Source of the DNA: Dermatemys mawii
Taxonomy: Eukaryota; Chordata; Testudines; Dermatemydidae
Assembly: GCA_007922305.1 (NCBI GenBank)
Contig: ML677366.1
Span: forward strand, 17,274,338-17,338,337
Length of the DNA stretch: 64,000 nucleotides
Direction of reading: 5' to 3'
Position 1 is the first letter of the stretch. Every line of letters starts with the position of its first letter. The notes beneath the pieces were generated by a model. The model was not told the origin of the DNA and searched no databases. It saw only the letters and a list, made by a program, of their open reading frames with translations. Shown here piece after piece: positions 11,651 to 25,045 of this stretch. The translations under genes were made by a program, and so were the position numbers.

Positions 11651-14600
11651 AGAACACCAAAGTGAATTTGGTAAAATCCCTAAAGTGTTTAGGAGTTTTT
11701 TGTTAATTTTATTTTGAAGTGTGGTCCCTGATAATCAGCTTTCCCATGAATCCTACTGATCTCACTGGAAAAACTAACCAACAAAAACCCAGGTAACGGG
11801 TTTTAAAATTATTGGATATTTTGATGCTATGACTAAAAATATAGTTGAACAGATTAAAAATACATAATGAAGAAAAAAATGCTTTAGAGCTGACAGCTGC
11901 TCTCTGAGACAATTTGAAGTAAATAGACTACTGGACCCTAAAATAATTTGTTTATAATATGGAAAGCTCTCTGTGCCTTCTGGTATAGGTGGTACTACTG
12001 GTAGTTGGCTTTACCAGTGTTAATAGATGCTGTAATTCCAGGAATTAAAATGCTTTCTAAAAATATATCATCACCTTGGTGCTGGTTTTAATGCCAGGAA
12101 AAGGGATAATTGCTCTCCTGTGTGTGTGGAGGCGGGGGAAGGGGGAGCATAATTCATTTGACTTATATCATTATTGTATTTGTTCCTGGCTTTTCTTCTT
12201 TTTGAGGCTGTTTTTGTTTAGCCATTTTTATTTCATTTAATTAATTAATTACAAAATTGGTACAAGAATGTTTTTAATTTTAATGTTGTAAAAGCTTTTA
12301 AAGATAAACACTTTCCTTTAGAGCTTGGTAGCATATTTTCCTCTCTCGCACAGGTCTGTTTGATTCCATGGTGGAAGTCTTCTTTGAACATGATATACTG
12401 TACTCTTGATGAGAAACAAAAGGAGGGTCCCAAGGCGCTCTGAGTGTGACACCGTGTAAGTGAACAGGTGTGGCACAGAATGCAGCCACAAAGCAGCGAC
12501 AGCAGCTGCAAGAGGAGAAGCAGAAGTTGCCCTTTCTGCACATCTATATACTATTTTGTTTTCAGTCCTCCGCTTTAAGGGTTTTTTTCCTTCAACCCCC
12601 CCCACAGTGCCTCACTCTTTTCTGTTGAAAGAGTATGATTGTTTATCTAAGAGTCTCCTTCAGTGGTAAGTGGACAAGTGTGTGACTTGTGGCTTTTATC
12701 TCCCTTTATAAAAATATGTCCTCAATAGATAAGATTTATTGAGGTTGTTTAGTGGTGAGAAACTAGGTATTTGGGGCTGTTCTTGTGTTTTATTGCCATA
12801 CTTTTGACTCGATGGCTGTAATTGTGTCCTAAAAGCAGAATACTTTCATTTGAGCTGTGTTTAGATTCCCCCTCAGGGCCAATAAAACATTTTAAGGGGG
12901 AAGGTATCAAATGGGGGAGAATAATATAATTTCTACCCCAAAGCCTTACTGGTGTGACTTATAGTTACCTGTTTCGAGGTGGGATTGAGATCAAAACTGG
13001 CGAAATAGCTAGTGTCTCTTCTAATAAATGGCACATCCACAGACTTATTCCCAATGACAGGTAATGAGATACTGTGCATGAATAAAACATGACAGGGAAA
13101 ACATAGCTATCATCATATAACTTCAGATTTTGTGGTGGGTCATGTTGCTTTCTGTAGGGAAGCCGTACCCCTTGTTGGTGTATTAATGAGGTATTTGTAT
13201 CAGGCTCCCAGCTATATTGATAGTGTTATAGGACATGGCTGAATTTATTATCAATCCTTATCTCAGAACTTTACAAAAGTTCAAGTCTTTTAAATTTCAT
13301 ATTGATAGTAACTGATATTACATTATGTGACTGCTAGAACTGAAAGATAAAGACAAAGTGTAAAAGTGAAAGTTTAACTGCATTTAATATAAAAATGAGT
13401 TTTACATTAGATCCCTGTATTGTTAAGCAACATCTTTGGCCATGTTGCCATTTGTTCAGGTGATTGCTTTGTTTCAGCCTTCTAGTCAGTGTAACATTAG
13501 ACATACTCTTCTTCATCTGTAATTACTTAGCATATGCTTTTATATTTGTAGAGGATCGCATGTGTTGTTTTAGAGAAGGAAAAGAGCCTAATCACTGGAC
13601 TTGTAGTGCCAGACTGTACAGCACGCATTTTTCTTTTTTTAATGGAAAATTGGATCTCCAATTTATTTGGAGAATAGTAGAATAGGACAAATGTATTAGC
13701 AATGGATTAAAAAAACTTCAAATGGTCTTAGAGAACAGAAAGCTTAATAATTAAACTATATTAGAAAACCTTTGCCCTGTTTGTGGAAAAATCTTGAATT
13801 TCAGTTGGCACAGTAGTTAAGAATGAAAGAACGTTTGGTGGCATCACAGCCTAAATGCAAAATAGGGAATATTTTTCAAGTATTTGACATTTGAGCAGTG
13901 AATAATGACAACAGCATAATTTGACTGTAGAACAAGAACCTGATCATGTAAGTGGTGCACTGACAAATCAGTCCCTTTTGTATGTCTTATCTATACATGT
14001 ACAGTACTTCTGGAGAAATGAAGAAAAATAGCAGCTAGGAGACTAATTTACACTGGACCACTGCATTTGTTAAACAGGAGGTGGCGCAGGCTGCTTTGCT
14101 CTGGTTATTGATAATGTATAGTCACAGAGGTTTGAAAGAAAGGTTCTTATATTTTTCTGTGTTTTTTTTTAACTAAAGGCCACACAGATATACTCCCTTG
14201 AAATGGCTACAGACTTGGATGGTATCTTCTCATATCATTACATGAATAATTTCTGTTGTGATGAGAACATGAATGGTCTGTTGACATGCTTTGGGGCCAC
14301 CATATATGAAATCAGAAATGATTTTACCTGAAAGTGGAGCACTTAGAATGGTTGAATGTATTTGTCAAGACCTGTTCAGTAGTTCTTCTAATTTATTATT
14401 GAAAATGTAAGCAATGTAGGCTTCACTTCTGCAGCCAAATTCTCTTTGCCAGCAGATTTTATTTCTTCTTTTTCTTTAGATAGAACATCTGGCAGCAAGG
14501 AGATAAAAAGAAAAGGTGATTTTCTTGGGATATGATATCACAAAACAGGAGAACCGAAGCCAACTGTATTGTTTTGGTAAGTTGGGACAGTGACGGGGAT

Positions 14601-16140
14601 GGAAGGATTACAGCTTATATCTCCTAATCATACATATAAGGTCACTGTTCCTAACAGAAGGGTTCTTCAGTTTTCAACAATTTAACAAAACTCTCTCTTG
14701 CTTTGGAAACATTTCAGTATAAATTTTCTTTAACAGATTCAGTGGTACTCATTGTAATGTGCTGCATGACACTGGTCACTAATTTGATAAGCATTTGTAG
14801 TAAATGTTTTGTGTGCTTTCCTTAGTTCTTCAGTAATTCACCTACAAAAATACATGTTTTTTCTTTGGCACCAGTTGACAAGCTGTTGAAAATACTGGGG
14901 TCAGAAGAAATAAAACCTTTAAATTCAGTACTTATTGATTTGCCATCTTATATAACTCAGGATGTCAAAATAATTTTAAAAACATGATGCCATAATTGTT
15001 TGTTTCACATCTTTTTATATATTGCTTCATAAATCCTCAAAACAGTAATTAAAAATGTCTAAAACCTCAAAGGAAACATATTTTTTTCATCTAAGTTGTG
15101 ATTTATTTGTTACTAAACTATGCTTAGTTTGCTACAACATAGTGTTATGCTTTTGAGAATCCTACCTATTACATATATCCTATGTCAGCACAAATATTTA
15201 ATTCATTTTCTCTGGTGTTAAATATTAATATCCACACTTAAAAATACAAATAGCTGTTTTATAGATGATTGTACCTGTGTTCTTTATTGTAAAATGCAGT
15301 ATTTCCCAATCAGAATGGTAACTGTTGTGTAGCAGGTGTGTAAATAGAGATATCTATATGTCTCATGACATTATCAAGCAGTCTTTTCTGTGTCAGTCTA
15401 TTTTTGATAAATATTTGGGGCTTAATTCAGCCTTTTGAGCAATCCTACTGACTTCAGTTGAGTTACAGCTGGGATTAATTTGTCCTTGTTTATTTCTAAA
15501 GTTGATTATTTCACAGTAGAAAAACTTAACTAACTTGAAGAATCTTTAAATGAGTATTGGAATTTTAAACTTTCATGTCTGTTTTAATAATTTTAAGGCT
15601 ACTGTTCTGTATTACTAACTTTATTTTTAAACCAGATCATATTAATGCATGTTCTAGAGTGCAGATTATTTGCAAATATCCAAAGATCAAATTCTCAGTT
15701 TGTTGAGCAAGCAATATTTTTCAATAAAAGTTTTTTTTATTCAGTTTTAAGGATCACAGATTTTGTCCTTTAAATATTTTAAATCCTTATCTATATCTGA
15801 TTCAGTATTAGTTTATGAATTATTTGCTTTGTCATATATAGAGGCATTGTCCAGCCTGATTACTTCCAATGTGCTAAATCAACAAGAATACTTTTGTGAA
15901 ATGTTCAGAATGATGTCATATATCAAAAAGCTAGATAAGAAAAATGATGTCATACAAGTTAAAGGAATGAAAAATGAGCACTTGCAGAGAAAAAGCTGTG
16001 TAAAGTTTTTGCTTTTTAATTGTCAGGAACTGAACTATATATGCTCTTTTTACCCCTTTTCTGTCCCAAGCAGCTTGTCAAAGTTTAGGGCCTTGTCGGG
16101 GTTCCAACTCGGAGGAGAAATTGAATATGGAGTCTGTTAC
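11650..16140. other. No gene seen; AT-rich unique-looking DNA
   Basis: A 4.5-kb stretch with only short spurious ORFs. The overlapping minus-strand frames at 12245-12605 all read one Leu/Ser/Cys-rich stretch and show no family. A GACTTCAGTTGAG-type motif near 15450 resembles a dispersed amniote SINE but is too short to assign. Confidence 0.45.
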
Positions 16141-16146
16141 CTATGA

Positions 16147-16235
16147 TGCAATCTTGTTTATTTATAAAGAATGTACAAATTCATGTTTCCCTGAACACAG
16201 GATGAATCAAACAGTAGGAAACAGTGTCCTTAGTC
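16147..16235 (+). repeat. Dispersed repeat fragment, copy 1 (LTR-like)
   Basis: ATGCAATCTTGTTTATTTAT followed by AAAGAAT, TACAAA and TGTTTCCCTGAACACAG is closely matched at 24098-24180. Two copies in the window show a repeat family. LTR origin is a guess. Confidence 0.45.
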
Positions 16236-16861
16236 TCAATACCAAAAACTCTTTCAGTTAGCACCCCTCAAAAGCTCCTGCTCTAAGCTTTTTTCAGGCT
16301 TGTGCTACCAGCTGCTTGTTCGGGCTGTGTCAGTCTCTCTTTCGCTCATGTTTCCACTGACACACCGCCTTGCTGAAAGGCTATATCTATCCTACAGACT
16401 AGGGGTGTGATTTCCAGCTCACCTGGATATACTGGTGCTAGCTCTCATCTGAGCCAGCATGCTAAAAACAGTACTGTAGCCATGGTCGTTTGGGCAGCAA
16501 CAAGCAATCTTGAAGAGGCACCCTGGGAGAAGGGTGCGTGTTGTATTTGGGGTGCTGTTGCTTCTCATACTACTGTGGCTACATCATTTTTGTGTGGATT
16601 AGAGCTGGTTGGAACAGGTGGAGCCAGAACTATGAGGGTTGTTAGGCCTCCTGCTCAATGACAATGAGATTTTCAGCCCACACAGCTTAGGCTCAAGCTG
16701 GATCTCTGGGGGCTGGTAGGCTTCCAGCTCTGTGGCAGGCAGCCCTGCAAGTCCTGCCTAGAACAGGGTCTCTCTGGGCTGTTATGTTCACTGCTCTGTG
16801 ACAGGGCCCCTGGAATCCCAGCTGGAGCTGAAGCTGCTATGATCCTTGCTTGAGTCATGGT

Positions 16862-17499
16862 TAAAACAAAAATTTGTCATGTAGGTCGCAGAAGTCATTG
16901 AATCGTGACATCAAGAGACCTGCGTGACATCAGCCTGCAGGCATCTAGGAGCTGCAGTGTACCCATGCCACCCAAGGTGGTGGGGGCCCATGAGCACTGA
17001 GCTGTCATGGGTGGTGGAGGGACCCCGCAAGTCTGGGCCGCCATGGATGGTGGGAGACCCCCACTGTCCCAGGCCACTGTGGGCGGTAAGGGACCATTGT
17101 AACCCCATGCCGCCCCATGTGGCAGTGAGCATCCTGGAGTTCTGGGCCACTGTGGCAGCGGGGGACTCCCCACAACTCCTTGTTGCTCTGGGCGATGCGG
17201 GGGCTCTGAGTTGCCGAAGGCAGGGAGGGGTCCCGCAGCTTCCGGCTGCCATGGGTAGCGAGTCCCTCGCAGCTCCGAAATGCGGGGGCAGGGGGACCCT
17301 GGAGTTCTGAGCCCCCATGGGTGATGGGGTGCTCTGGAGATCTCATTCAGCCTGCAGCTGCCCAGAGGCTCCCCATTTTGTCATGGATATTTTTAGTAAA
17401 AGTCAGGGACAGGTCATGGGCTTCCGTGAATTTTTCTTTATTGCCTGTGAGCTGTCTGTAACTTTTACTAAAAATATCCATGACAAAAGCTTAGTCTTA
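16862..17499. mobile_element. Non-autonomous hAT element with 28-bp perfect subterminal palindrome
   Basis: Flanked by GTCATGGT (16854-16861) and GTCATGGC (17500-17507), a 7/8 target duplication. The right end, inverted, reads TAAGACTAAGCTTTTGTCAT; the left end TAAAACAAAAATTTGTCATG is its diverged partner. Near the right end, 17376-17403 and 17461-17488 are exact inverted copies of 28 bases (core GGATATTTTTAGTAAAAG) separated by 57 bases. The GC-rich interior generates overlapping ORFs of 92-135 codons on both strands with no family likeness. Same family as 5968-6378. Confidence 0.78.
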
Positions 17500-17509
17500 G
17501 TCATGGCTC

Positions 17510-18980
17510 TTGGTTCTTCTGGAAGTTCTAGTACCTATGTCTATAGCTCTTGGGCAGCCCTAGTCTGTGGACTTCTCCAGGCTCAGGACCCGAAGGCTTC
17601 CAGACTCCTGTGTAGTAGTTTTGCTCTTGTTCTTTTCCCAGACATTACAGGATTCAGGAGGTGGACTTTATAATCTAGGTCCGTTATGTTTGAGACCTTC
17701 TACAGTTGGCTCATTTGTGTATACTATGCATCCATATTGGAAATGCTTTTGGCTTAATGACAACTGCTAAAGTATAAGTATTTTACATTTATATTTTGAA
17801 ATAAGAGGAAGTTTCTGTTAAAATGGCATGGGGAGACAAGTAGGTACAGTGGCTACATACTGCAGGTTTTACTCAGTCATTATGCAGCCAGAATTCCCAG
17901 TGATATGGTGACACATTTCAGTCCTATTAACTTTGATAATTTTGCATGGCTAATACAGGACATTTACATGTGGACATATTACTGGCAAATGCTAAATCAA
18001 AATGCAACCTGAAAATTCTGCAAGAAACCAGAACAGTAGCCTAAAGATGGCATACTGAAAGGATTTAGCACACCATATTTGAGAAATTCCTTTTATAATT
18101 TGAGGAGAGAATAAGTCATTTAGGTAACACATTTTAATGACAAATCAGAAGTAATTCATATTTCACGTGTACAAATGCAAGGGAGGCAGAACAGGTTTTT
18201 TAAAAACAAGTGACTTAAGGATGACTGAGAAGCTTCCCAAACAGTTTTCTTAGTAGAATGATTTGGAAAAAGAGGAAGGTGGGGTGGGAATGTCTACTTT
18301 CCTATGCAAAAACTGAATGAAGGAAAGGAATTTCTTTTAGCCAAAATTTGGGGAGTAAAGTATTAAGGACAAGAAAAGACGTAGAAAATTATTTTTGAGG
18401 GAGCATTCTCTGCATCGGTTCACTTCAGATGACTAACAGCACCTCACTTGGAGTTCTGACTTTTCATAAGGTATTAGGATTAATGAAGCTGATAAACTGA
18501 GAGTCGTTTTTCAGTTACCTTAATTTGAGAGGTATGTAAAAGGACAATTCTTAAATTTTCATTTAATTGTCAGGAATATCAACAGCACAATCTTAAATAA
18601 TATTGATGAATTAAACTAAAGATGCAAATTAAACTAAGCCAGTTATGAAATCAAGAAACAGTTAAAAAAAAAGAAAAGAAAAGAATAGTCCTAGAAAGTT
18701 TTCTTCCTGTTTAATGTTTAGCGGCTTAGCTTTGGCATATGATGCAGCCATGTCAATATAGTATAACTTCAGTAATTTATGCTGAAACTAACATCTCCCG
18801 AACCACAACCCTGGCCATGTGTGCTCAAGTTTACATGACTGAGGGGAAAAGGAAGAGGAAATAGCAGATGTTCATTAGCCATATGTCTTACGTGACTTAC
18901 GGAGCGCATGAAAGAAAAGGCATGTGTTATGCCCAAGTTACAACTCTACATAAGCTGACACCTGTCCCCAAGATGCTGCG
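17510..18980. other. No gene seen
   Basis: AT-rich sequence with a short purine run (about 18663-18690). No exon or repeat could be assigned. Confidence 0.4.
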
Positions 18981-19019
18981 AAAAACTTTTCTGGTAAAAT
19001 TAATTGAACCAAAAAGACA

Positions 19020-20050
19020 ATAATTTAGGTGTACATGTATTCATATCCCATGCTGCATGCCAATTACATACATACATACAAGATATGAAGTCCCTTTAGA
19101 ACAATCAACATGCACCACACTGAGGATTTGCTTGAGTGCCTGTAGCAGGCTTGCCCTGTCCTCAGAAAAGCAGGTACTTGGCACAGCAAATCCTAAATAG
19201 TTAGTGGAAGTGTTGTGGCACTGGTGGGGCTTACTGCAATTTTGACACATTTGCCTCCTGCAGTTTTCACATTTGTGCCTACTTTTTCTTTCATATGTGA
19301 CAGAAGTTAATATCTAGATTGTTTAGCCACCTAACTGCTGCATCACTGAATCTCGCAAGGTGTTGCAGGCTACCCTCCAGTCTAGTAGTTGTGCAGTCTT
19401 CCTTCATGTTTGACTCTGACATGCTGCCCTGCAACTGCACTGTGAAGATTGGACTAAGCCAAATCTCTGCTTTGTGGCAACCATTCTAGCTAGTCAGCAC
19501 CATTGTTGTTGGTAGGTCATAAGTATATAAGTTTCAAATGAGAGGGTGCTTGTGGGAGTCATTTACGTAGACACTTAAGCTGGCTCACTTTGTCTCCAGC
19601 TTGCAAGATGAAGCCCTGATTCCTTATAGTTTCCATGATGAACTGTCCTATGGACTTATATGGAATAGTCTGCAAAAATTTGTCTTTTAGCTCTACATGC
19701 CAGACAATATCATCTGTGGTTGACAGATCCATCAGAATGGTGCCACCTTCTTACTCTTCTTGAAGGTATCATCTCTGATGTCTTGTGTTGGACATATGAC
19801 TTGACCCTGGGTACACCATCCTTATCCTAAAACGAGTCCAAACAAAAGGGCAGTTATGGTGCGATAACCTTGTTGATGTGCATCAGAATGTCTCTCCATA
19901 AGCTTGTATGTTATAAAAGGAGAGAGATGGGATGGTAGCTCTTGGGATCTTCAAGTAGTTTCCTTGGCTTTGGAATGGCTACGACCTTTTCCCCGCACCA
20001 CATTTTTGGAATGCAGCTGTTGTGGAGCCATCAGCTGAGGAACTGAAGCA
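19020..20050 (-). pseudogene. Non-CR1 LINE reverse transcriptase relic
   Basis: On the minus strand, from about 20012, the frame reads KMWCGEKVVAIPKPRKLLED and then PKSYHPISLL. This is the VxxIPKPxK...DPxSYRPISLL block at the start of LINE reverse transcriptases of the Jockey/RTE/I type. Further along, cysteine-rich text CQNCSKPHQCH (about 19250-19215) looks like a zinc-binding segment. Many stops and frameshifts break the frame. The RT block differs from the CR1 copies elsewhere in the window (for example no GPD...HPRVLKELADV-type text), so this is a separate LINE lineage. Clade not determined. Confidence 0.62.
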
Positions 20051-20069
20051 GCCAGCAAACTAGTGCAAA

Positions 20070-21669
20070 CTAAATCTATTATTTGTACTTTCCCAAACTT
20101 TTCAAATATGTAAATTTGCATTTTCAAATCTTAATATCTCTCTTGTTTTTACAAAACATGGATAACTTTAGATGTAAAAATATTACTGTTATGATTCTGC
20201 AGCTGGTTTTTAGAATCAACTATTTCAGAATTGCATCAAGACTGAATTTCCTGATTAATGCATTTAGGGGCCTGAGATGTGTGTACATGGTTCTTATTGA
20301 AGTCAGTAGGAGCTAAGTACATGCATTAGAAGGCATCCTAATTTAGAAGGGTCCTAAATTTCATTCTGTAGGAGAAATATGATCCTTCTTGAAAGGAAAA
20401 CATTTGGATCTGAAGAAATCTCATTAGACCTGAGTCTCCACTCAGTTCCATTGAAATAAAGGCTAGTTCTTATATTTCTTTCCTTCCACCATCTTTTTTT
20501 CTTTTTAACCTTCATTCTTCCCCACTTCTTTCTCTTAATTAGGCTGCCTTTTAAACTCTCCACAGTGGTCAGGATTGCTGTATTTTATCCTCGTAAGGCA
20601 CAGCGGGAATCGGGGGGCTTTATTTTGAGCTGCTTTCGCCTCTTTCCATTTCCATTTTTTGTTTTTGTTTGTTTTTAATTCTCTCCCTCCTTTCTTTGTC
20701 CTTTAAAACTTTTAGTGTCTTGCCTTTTCCTTTTTATATTTAGCATTTTTCAGGTGGGGACAAGCCTGGTAGAGCTTACTAGAGGATGACAATTCCATTT
20801 GGTGGCAACTTTGAGGTTCTGAAATTTTTTTTCGTTCCAGTATAGAATGCAAACAAAACCATGCACGTCTGGCTAGCAGCTTATGATAGGAGACTGGAAT
20901 ATGGGAGACCAGACTCAAGGCCCCGCTTTGCCTGATTCAGACAGAGATTTTCATCCCACATCACTCTCAGTCAGGTAGAGCAGGGACTTGAACCCAGTTA
21001 TAGAGGTCTGTCTCTTTCTCTCCCCACCCATAGCCCTCCCTCTCCCCTAAAATACATTAATGCTGAAAGTTTCAAGGAAACCAGCACATCTCCACTAAAT
21101 TCTTTGGCTTTGAGGAAATAGCATATTTTGTCAAAATGATATTTCTGAACAACTCTAAAACTTGGGCTGTAGAAGTTTTAATTTTCTCATCCATTGTTTT
21201 GTTTTGGGCCTATTTCCACCTTTTTGAGAATATATTTGTTAAAAGAGCAGTAGTCATAGCAGCTCTTACTGTTTCTCTTGTGCTGTGCGCTAACAAAGCA
21301 TGGTATCTCCATTACCACTTAAGTGCTCTTTCTATACTCCTTGACAGAGGAGCAACGTTAGACGCTGCAAGGAGCATGGGCTGTGCTTGGAATGAACTTA
21401 TTTCTAAATGATCTTCTGAGTAGACTGTAAAATATTTTCTTCTGTCTTAATAAAAATGCAAATATTCTGTATATGCTGGGATTGGGGGAGACATCTTTTT
21501 AAATTTTGAATTTGATCTGCAGCAAATAGACTTCTTTGCAGATCTGCTGAAATACCTAGAATATTTCTGATGAACAGAGTTATAAGTAAGAGTGGCTCTG
21601 CAGATGAGGAAATTTTAGTATTATCATAGCAACTGCACATTAACTAGCTGTTGTTCTATAGTCTTCTGC

Positions 21670-21700
<31 letters not shown>

Positions 21701-22330
21701 TATTATTATTTAAATACATCTCCAGCTATATATGGGCCAAATTCTCTCTTTGGATGTTTATATGTTGTTCTTATTGAAGCCAGTGGGTGTCTGCACGTAC
21801 CAGAGCAAAATCTGGAACAAAATAATTTGTGTGATTTTTTTCCCTTATATTTTACCAAATTATTAATATCTAACTTGTTTTAGAAAAGGCATAACTATAT
21901 TAATTCAATAGTAACTAATATGAACAATAAATTAACTAAATGCCATAGGAATGAATTTGATACTTTTACCTCATAAAACAGCAATGCAAGATACTATCAT
22001 TTGGTAAGTGCTCTAAAGATATGTGTTTTATTTACTCATGTAGGCTGGCAGTTGGGACCCTGTGAAAAGTAACCTAATGTGATGATGATTTGTAGAAAGA
22101 AGAAATTATTAGGTAAGTGATCTGTTTTGTGTGTGTGTATAGAAGATCATGTATGTGTGTAGTTATAAGGAGAACAAATATCTCCTGTTCAAATTTTTTA
22201 TGACTTGAATTTTAATTTTGTAGAACAGAGATGGTAAGCAATTATCTGAACTCCGAGGTATAATTCTAATGAAAATGGACAATGGCTTTCAGGACAAGCT
22301 GTTTCCTTTTATAAAGCAATACGCTGGCCA
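20070..22330. other. No gene seen; contains an ATT microsatellite
   Basis: An (ATT)n run of about 45 bases lies at 21669-21713. The 91-codon ORF at 21136-21411 is hydrophobic but has no recognisable family. CCAAATTCTCTC and TTATTGAAGCCAGTGGG near 21735-21790 resemble a common amniote dispersed repeat. Confidence 0.45.
21669..21713. repeat. (ATT)n microsatellite
   Basis: About 14 nearly perfect ATT/TTA units in a row, interrupted once. Confidence 0.9.
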
Positions 22331-22347
22331 AAAGAGAGAACGTAGAT

Positions 22348-22509
22348 CAGTGATTCTCAAACTGTGGGCCAGGACTCCAAAGTGGATCAGGACTGCATTT
22401 TAGTGGGGTTTGGGGCTGAAGCCTGTGGGCTCTGCCCCCCTCTCCCCCCGGAGTCTTGTGGTAATTTTTGTTGTCAGAAGGGGGTCACAGTGCAATAAAG
22501 TTTAAGCTG
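22348..22509. mobile_element. Short hAT-Charlie-like element with 8-bp duplication
   Basis: Starts CAGTGATTCTCAAACTGTGG, the well-known hAT-Charlie-type end, and finishes in GTGCAATAAAGTTTAAGCTG, a decayed inverted partner. Flanking octamers are ACGTAGAT (22340-22347) and ATGTAGAT (22510-22517), differing by one base. Only 162 bases long, so non-autonomous. Confidence 0.75.
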
Positions 22510-22519
22510 ATGTAGATCA

Positions 22520-24090
22520 TATGTTTAGATATGAAGATGACTACCACAGAATCACACTGTTGGTAGTGTGGGCAGTCTTTCCTTTCAATGATATGGAAAT
22601 CCTGCCTGTTACAGATGATTTTCCCATTTTTCATTTTAATGCTCCTTCGTACAGTGAACATTTTAATCATCTATCTAAAGGACTCTAAACTGAAGAGTTT
22701 CTGTCTTTAAATGAAATATGTTTCAGATTCTTCCACTGATTTTATATTTAATTGAGGATAGAAGTGGAACTTGTGGGTAGCTTTAGAATTTTGTTTTACA
22801 AATGCATGTGTTTTATTTTTATTAATTAAATCTTCTCTTTTTAAACTTAGTTACAAGTATATTTGATTAAAGATTCTTCATAATTAACACCCTCAATAAA
22901 TCTTATCTTTATGTGAAAATAGATTAGACTATTCTTTCGCAAATAGAAATATATTTTTACATTCAAAAATGCTTTTCCAAGTGTCTGAGTATAATTCTAA
23001 CTATTTATTTGTGGATTTGCCAATTCCAGAGAACATGAAGTATTTTAAAGAGTGTTCTTTCTATCTTAGACCATGACCTTGCATTTGGATCCACTAATGC
23101 AGATTCCTTTACCTGTGAGGAATCCCTTTAACTTTTTGGGACTCTGAACAGGCAAAGAGATTTACACTAGCATAAGCGGAAAAAAGATTAAGGCTTTAGA
23201 GTGAAATCCTGGCCCTATGGAAGTCACAATGGGAGTTTTGCCTCTGGCTTCATTGAGGCCAAGATTTTACTCCTAGCATTAGGATAACTGAGATCTCTTT
23301 ACAATCTTAGAAATGCCTCTGTGGTTAAACATACAATTATCTTAATTCATAAGATCATACCTTTTTAGCTATGGGAAAAACTCTAACTTAAAAATATGTT
23401 TTTCTCTTGGTTACATTATAATTGTAGGAAACTAGAAAGGAAATTTTTCCGCAACCCAGTTTTTTCTTCCAATATTGACATTAATTTTGTTTTTTGACCC
23501 TTATTATTCAGTTCTTTGAGAGAGATTTTAAGCTAAAACTTTGGAAAGGGTTCTCCATTTATTTTGTATGATAGACCAAAGAAAAGGTTACTGCGATTAG
23601 ACAAAAATTACCTGTATCTAAGTTTACATCCAAGAATATAAGTGCAAGAATGTGACAGTATTATTTTTTCTAGAAAAAGTGGAACTTCTTTGAACTACTA
23701 ATAACTAATGTACAACTTTCTTTATTTTCAAGTTCCTGTGATATTTTATTGACTGAATTAGAGTGTAAAGACCATTAATTCTCATGATGTAAAATACTAT
23801 ACAGCTGAATATCTGTAACTTACTATTATGAATGTATAGCAAATACTATCAGTGGGAATCATTGAAATGGTGACAGTAAAACAAATTATGTATACAGCAA
23901 AAACATAATACACCACTTGTGTATATAGGAGCACTTAAGATGTATGTATAACATACCTGAGTAACCATGTGACATGGTAACCCTGGTCCTCGCTTCCATT
24001 TTGTTATGATGTTACTTCTTTAGGCCTGAGTATTTAGGGGTCTTCCAGGATTGTTTTAATAGAATAAATGGATCATACAAATCAGGTACA
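22520..24090. other. No gene seen
   Basis: AT-rich. A fragment near 23195-23275 (GGAAGTCACAATGGGAGTTT, then GCTTCATTGAGGCC) resembles a very common sauropsid dispersed repeat tail, unassigned. Confidence 0.4.
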
Positions 24091-24097
24091 TTTTTTG

Positions 24098-24180
24098 GTG
24101 CAATCCTGTTTATTTACAAAGAATATATACAAAATCCTGTTTCCCTGAGCACAGTAAAAACAAACAGCAGGGTGTTTCCA
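24098..24180 (+). repeat. Dispersed repeat fragment, copy 2 (LTR-like)
   Basis: Closely similar to 16147-16235: GTGCAATCCTGTTTATTTAC, AAAGAAT, TACAAA and CTGTTTCCCTGAGCACAG. Confidence 0.45.
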
Positions 24181-24408
24181 TGCTCCTAAATTCCAAGTCT
24201 GCTCCTCCAATCAGTTCTGTATCATCAGAAGCTGTCTCTCTCCTTGTCATGACCAAGACGAGGGCAGTCAGGCCTATTGGTCAGAGCAGCACTCAGGCCG
24301 AGTTAGGTACTGGGAGGTCAGAGTATGAGACTGGCCAGAGGTCAGACCAAGGTTCAGGCCTTAGGAGGCAGTCAGGTTTAGCTTAGCAGGAGAGCAGAGG
24401 CAGACAAG

Positions 24409-25045
24409 TAGGGTTACCATATTTTGCCAAACAAAGAAGAGGACGGGGTGTGTGTGTGCCCTAGCCCCACCCACTCTCTCCCACTTCCTGCTCCCCTCAG
24501 AACCTCCAACTCCTCTCCCCACTCCTTGTCCCCTCACTGCCCCCCTTGGGACCCTGCCCCCCAGAACCCCACCCCCTACCTAAACCTCCCTGCTCCTTGC
24601 CCCCGACTGCCCCCTCCTGAGACCCCTCCACCCTAACTGCCCCCCAGGACCCCACCCCCTACCTAAGCCTCCCTGCTCCTTGCCCTCTGACTGCCCCTCA
24701 GAACCTCCAATCCATCTAACTCCCCCACTCCCTGTTCCTTGACTGCCCCCTCCAGAAATTCCGTGCCCCTTCTCTCACCCCTGTCCCCTCTTACCGTGCA
24801 GCTCAAAAAAGCGTGTGGGGCTCTGTGCTCAGCCAGACACGCTGCCACATTCCCCAGCTCAAGGCACAGCCTGGTCCCAAGTGCTGGGCAGCAGGGGAGC
24901 GAGCAGCAGAGCCCGGCCAGCAGCTCTGAGAATGGAGGGGAGGGACAGGGAAGAGAGGGTGTGCTGCTGAAGCTGCAGGAGAGAAAGGGAGAGTCCAGAG
25001 GCTCTGGCTGTCAGAGCCCAATGCCGTGCTCTGCACCAGGGTGGG
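24409..25045. mobile_element. Partial GC-rich TIR element (TAGGGTTACCAT family)
   Basis: Begins TAGGGTTACCATATTTTGCC, the same terminal motif as the element at 52199-52964. The interior is a C-rich low-complexity run (CCCCAGAACCCCACCCCCTA-like) that produces spurious ORFs. The matching right end is not present, so the copy is truncated. Confidence 0.6.

Noticed and set aside
12245..12605. Leu/Ser/Cys-rich minus-strand ORFs that look like a signal peptide
   Set aside because: Three overlapping frames of the same bases give similar lengths, with no downstream mature domain and no splice support.
16895..17346. Four overlapping ORFs of 92-135 codons
   Set aside because: All are within the GC-rich interior of the hAT element at 16862-17499 and are shadows of one another.
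21136..21411. 91-codon ORF with two hydrophobic stretches
   Set aside because: No family recognised, AT-rich context, and hydrophobicity follows from T-rich DNA. Not strong enough to call.
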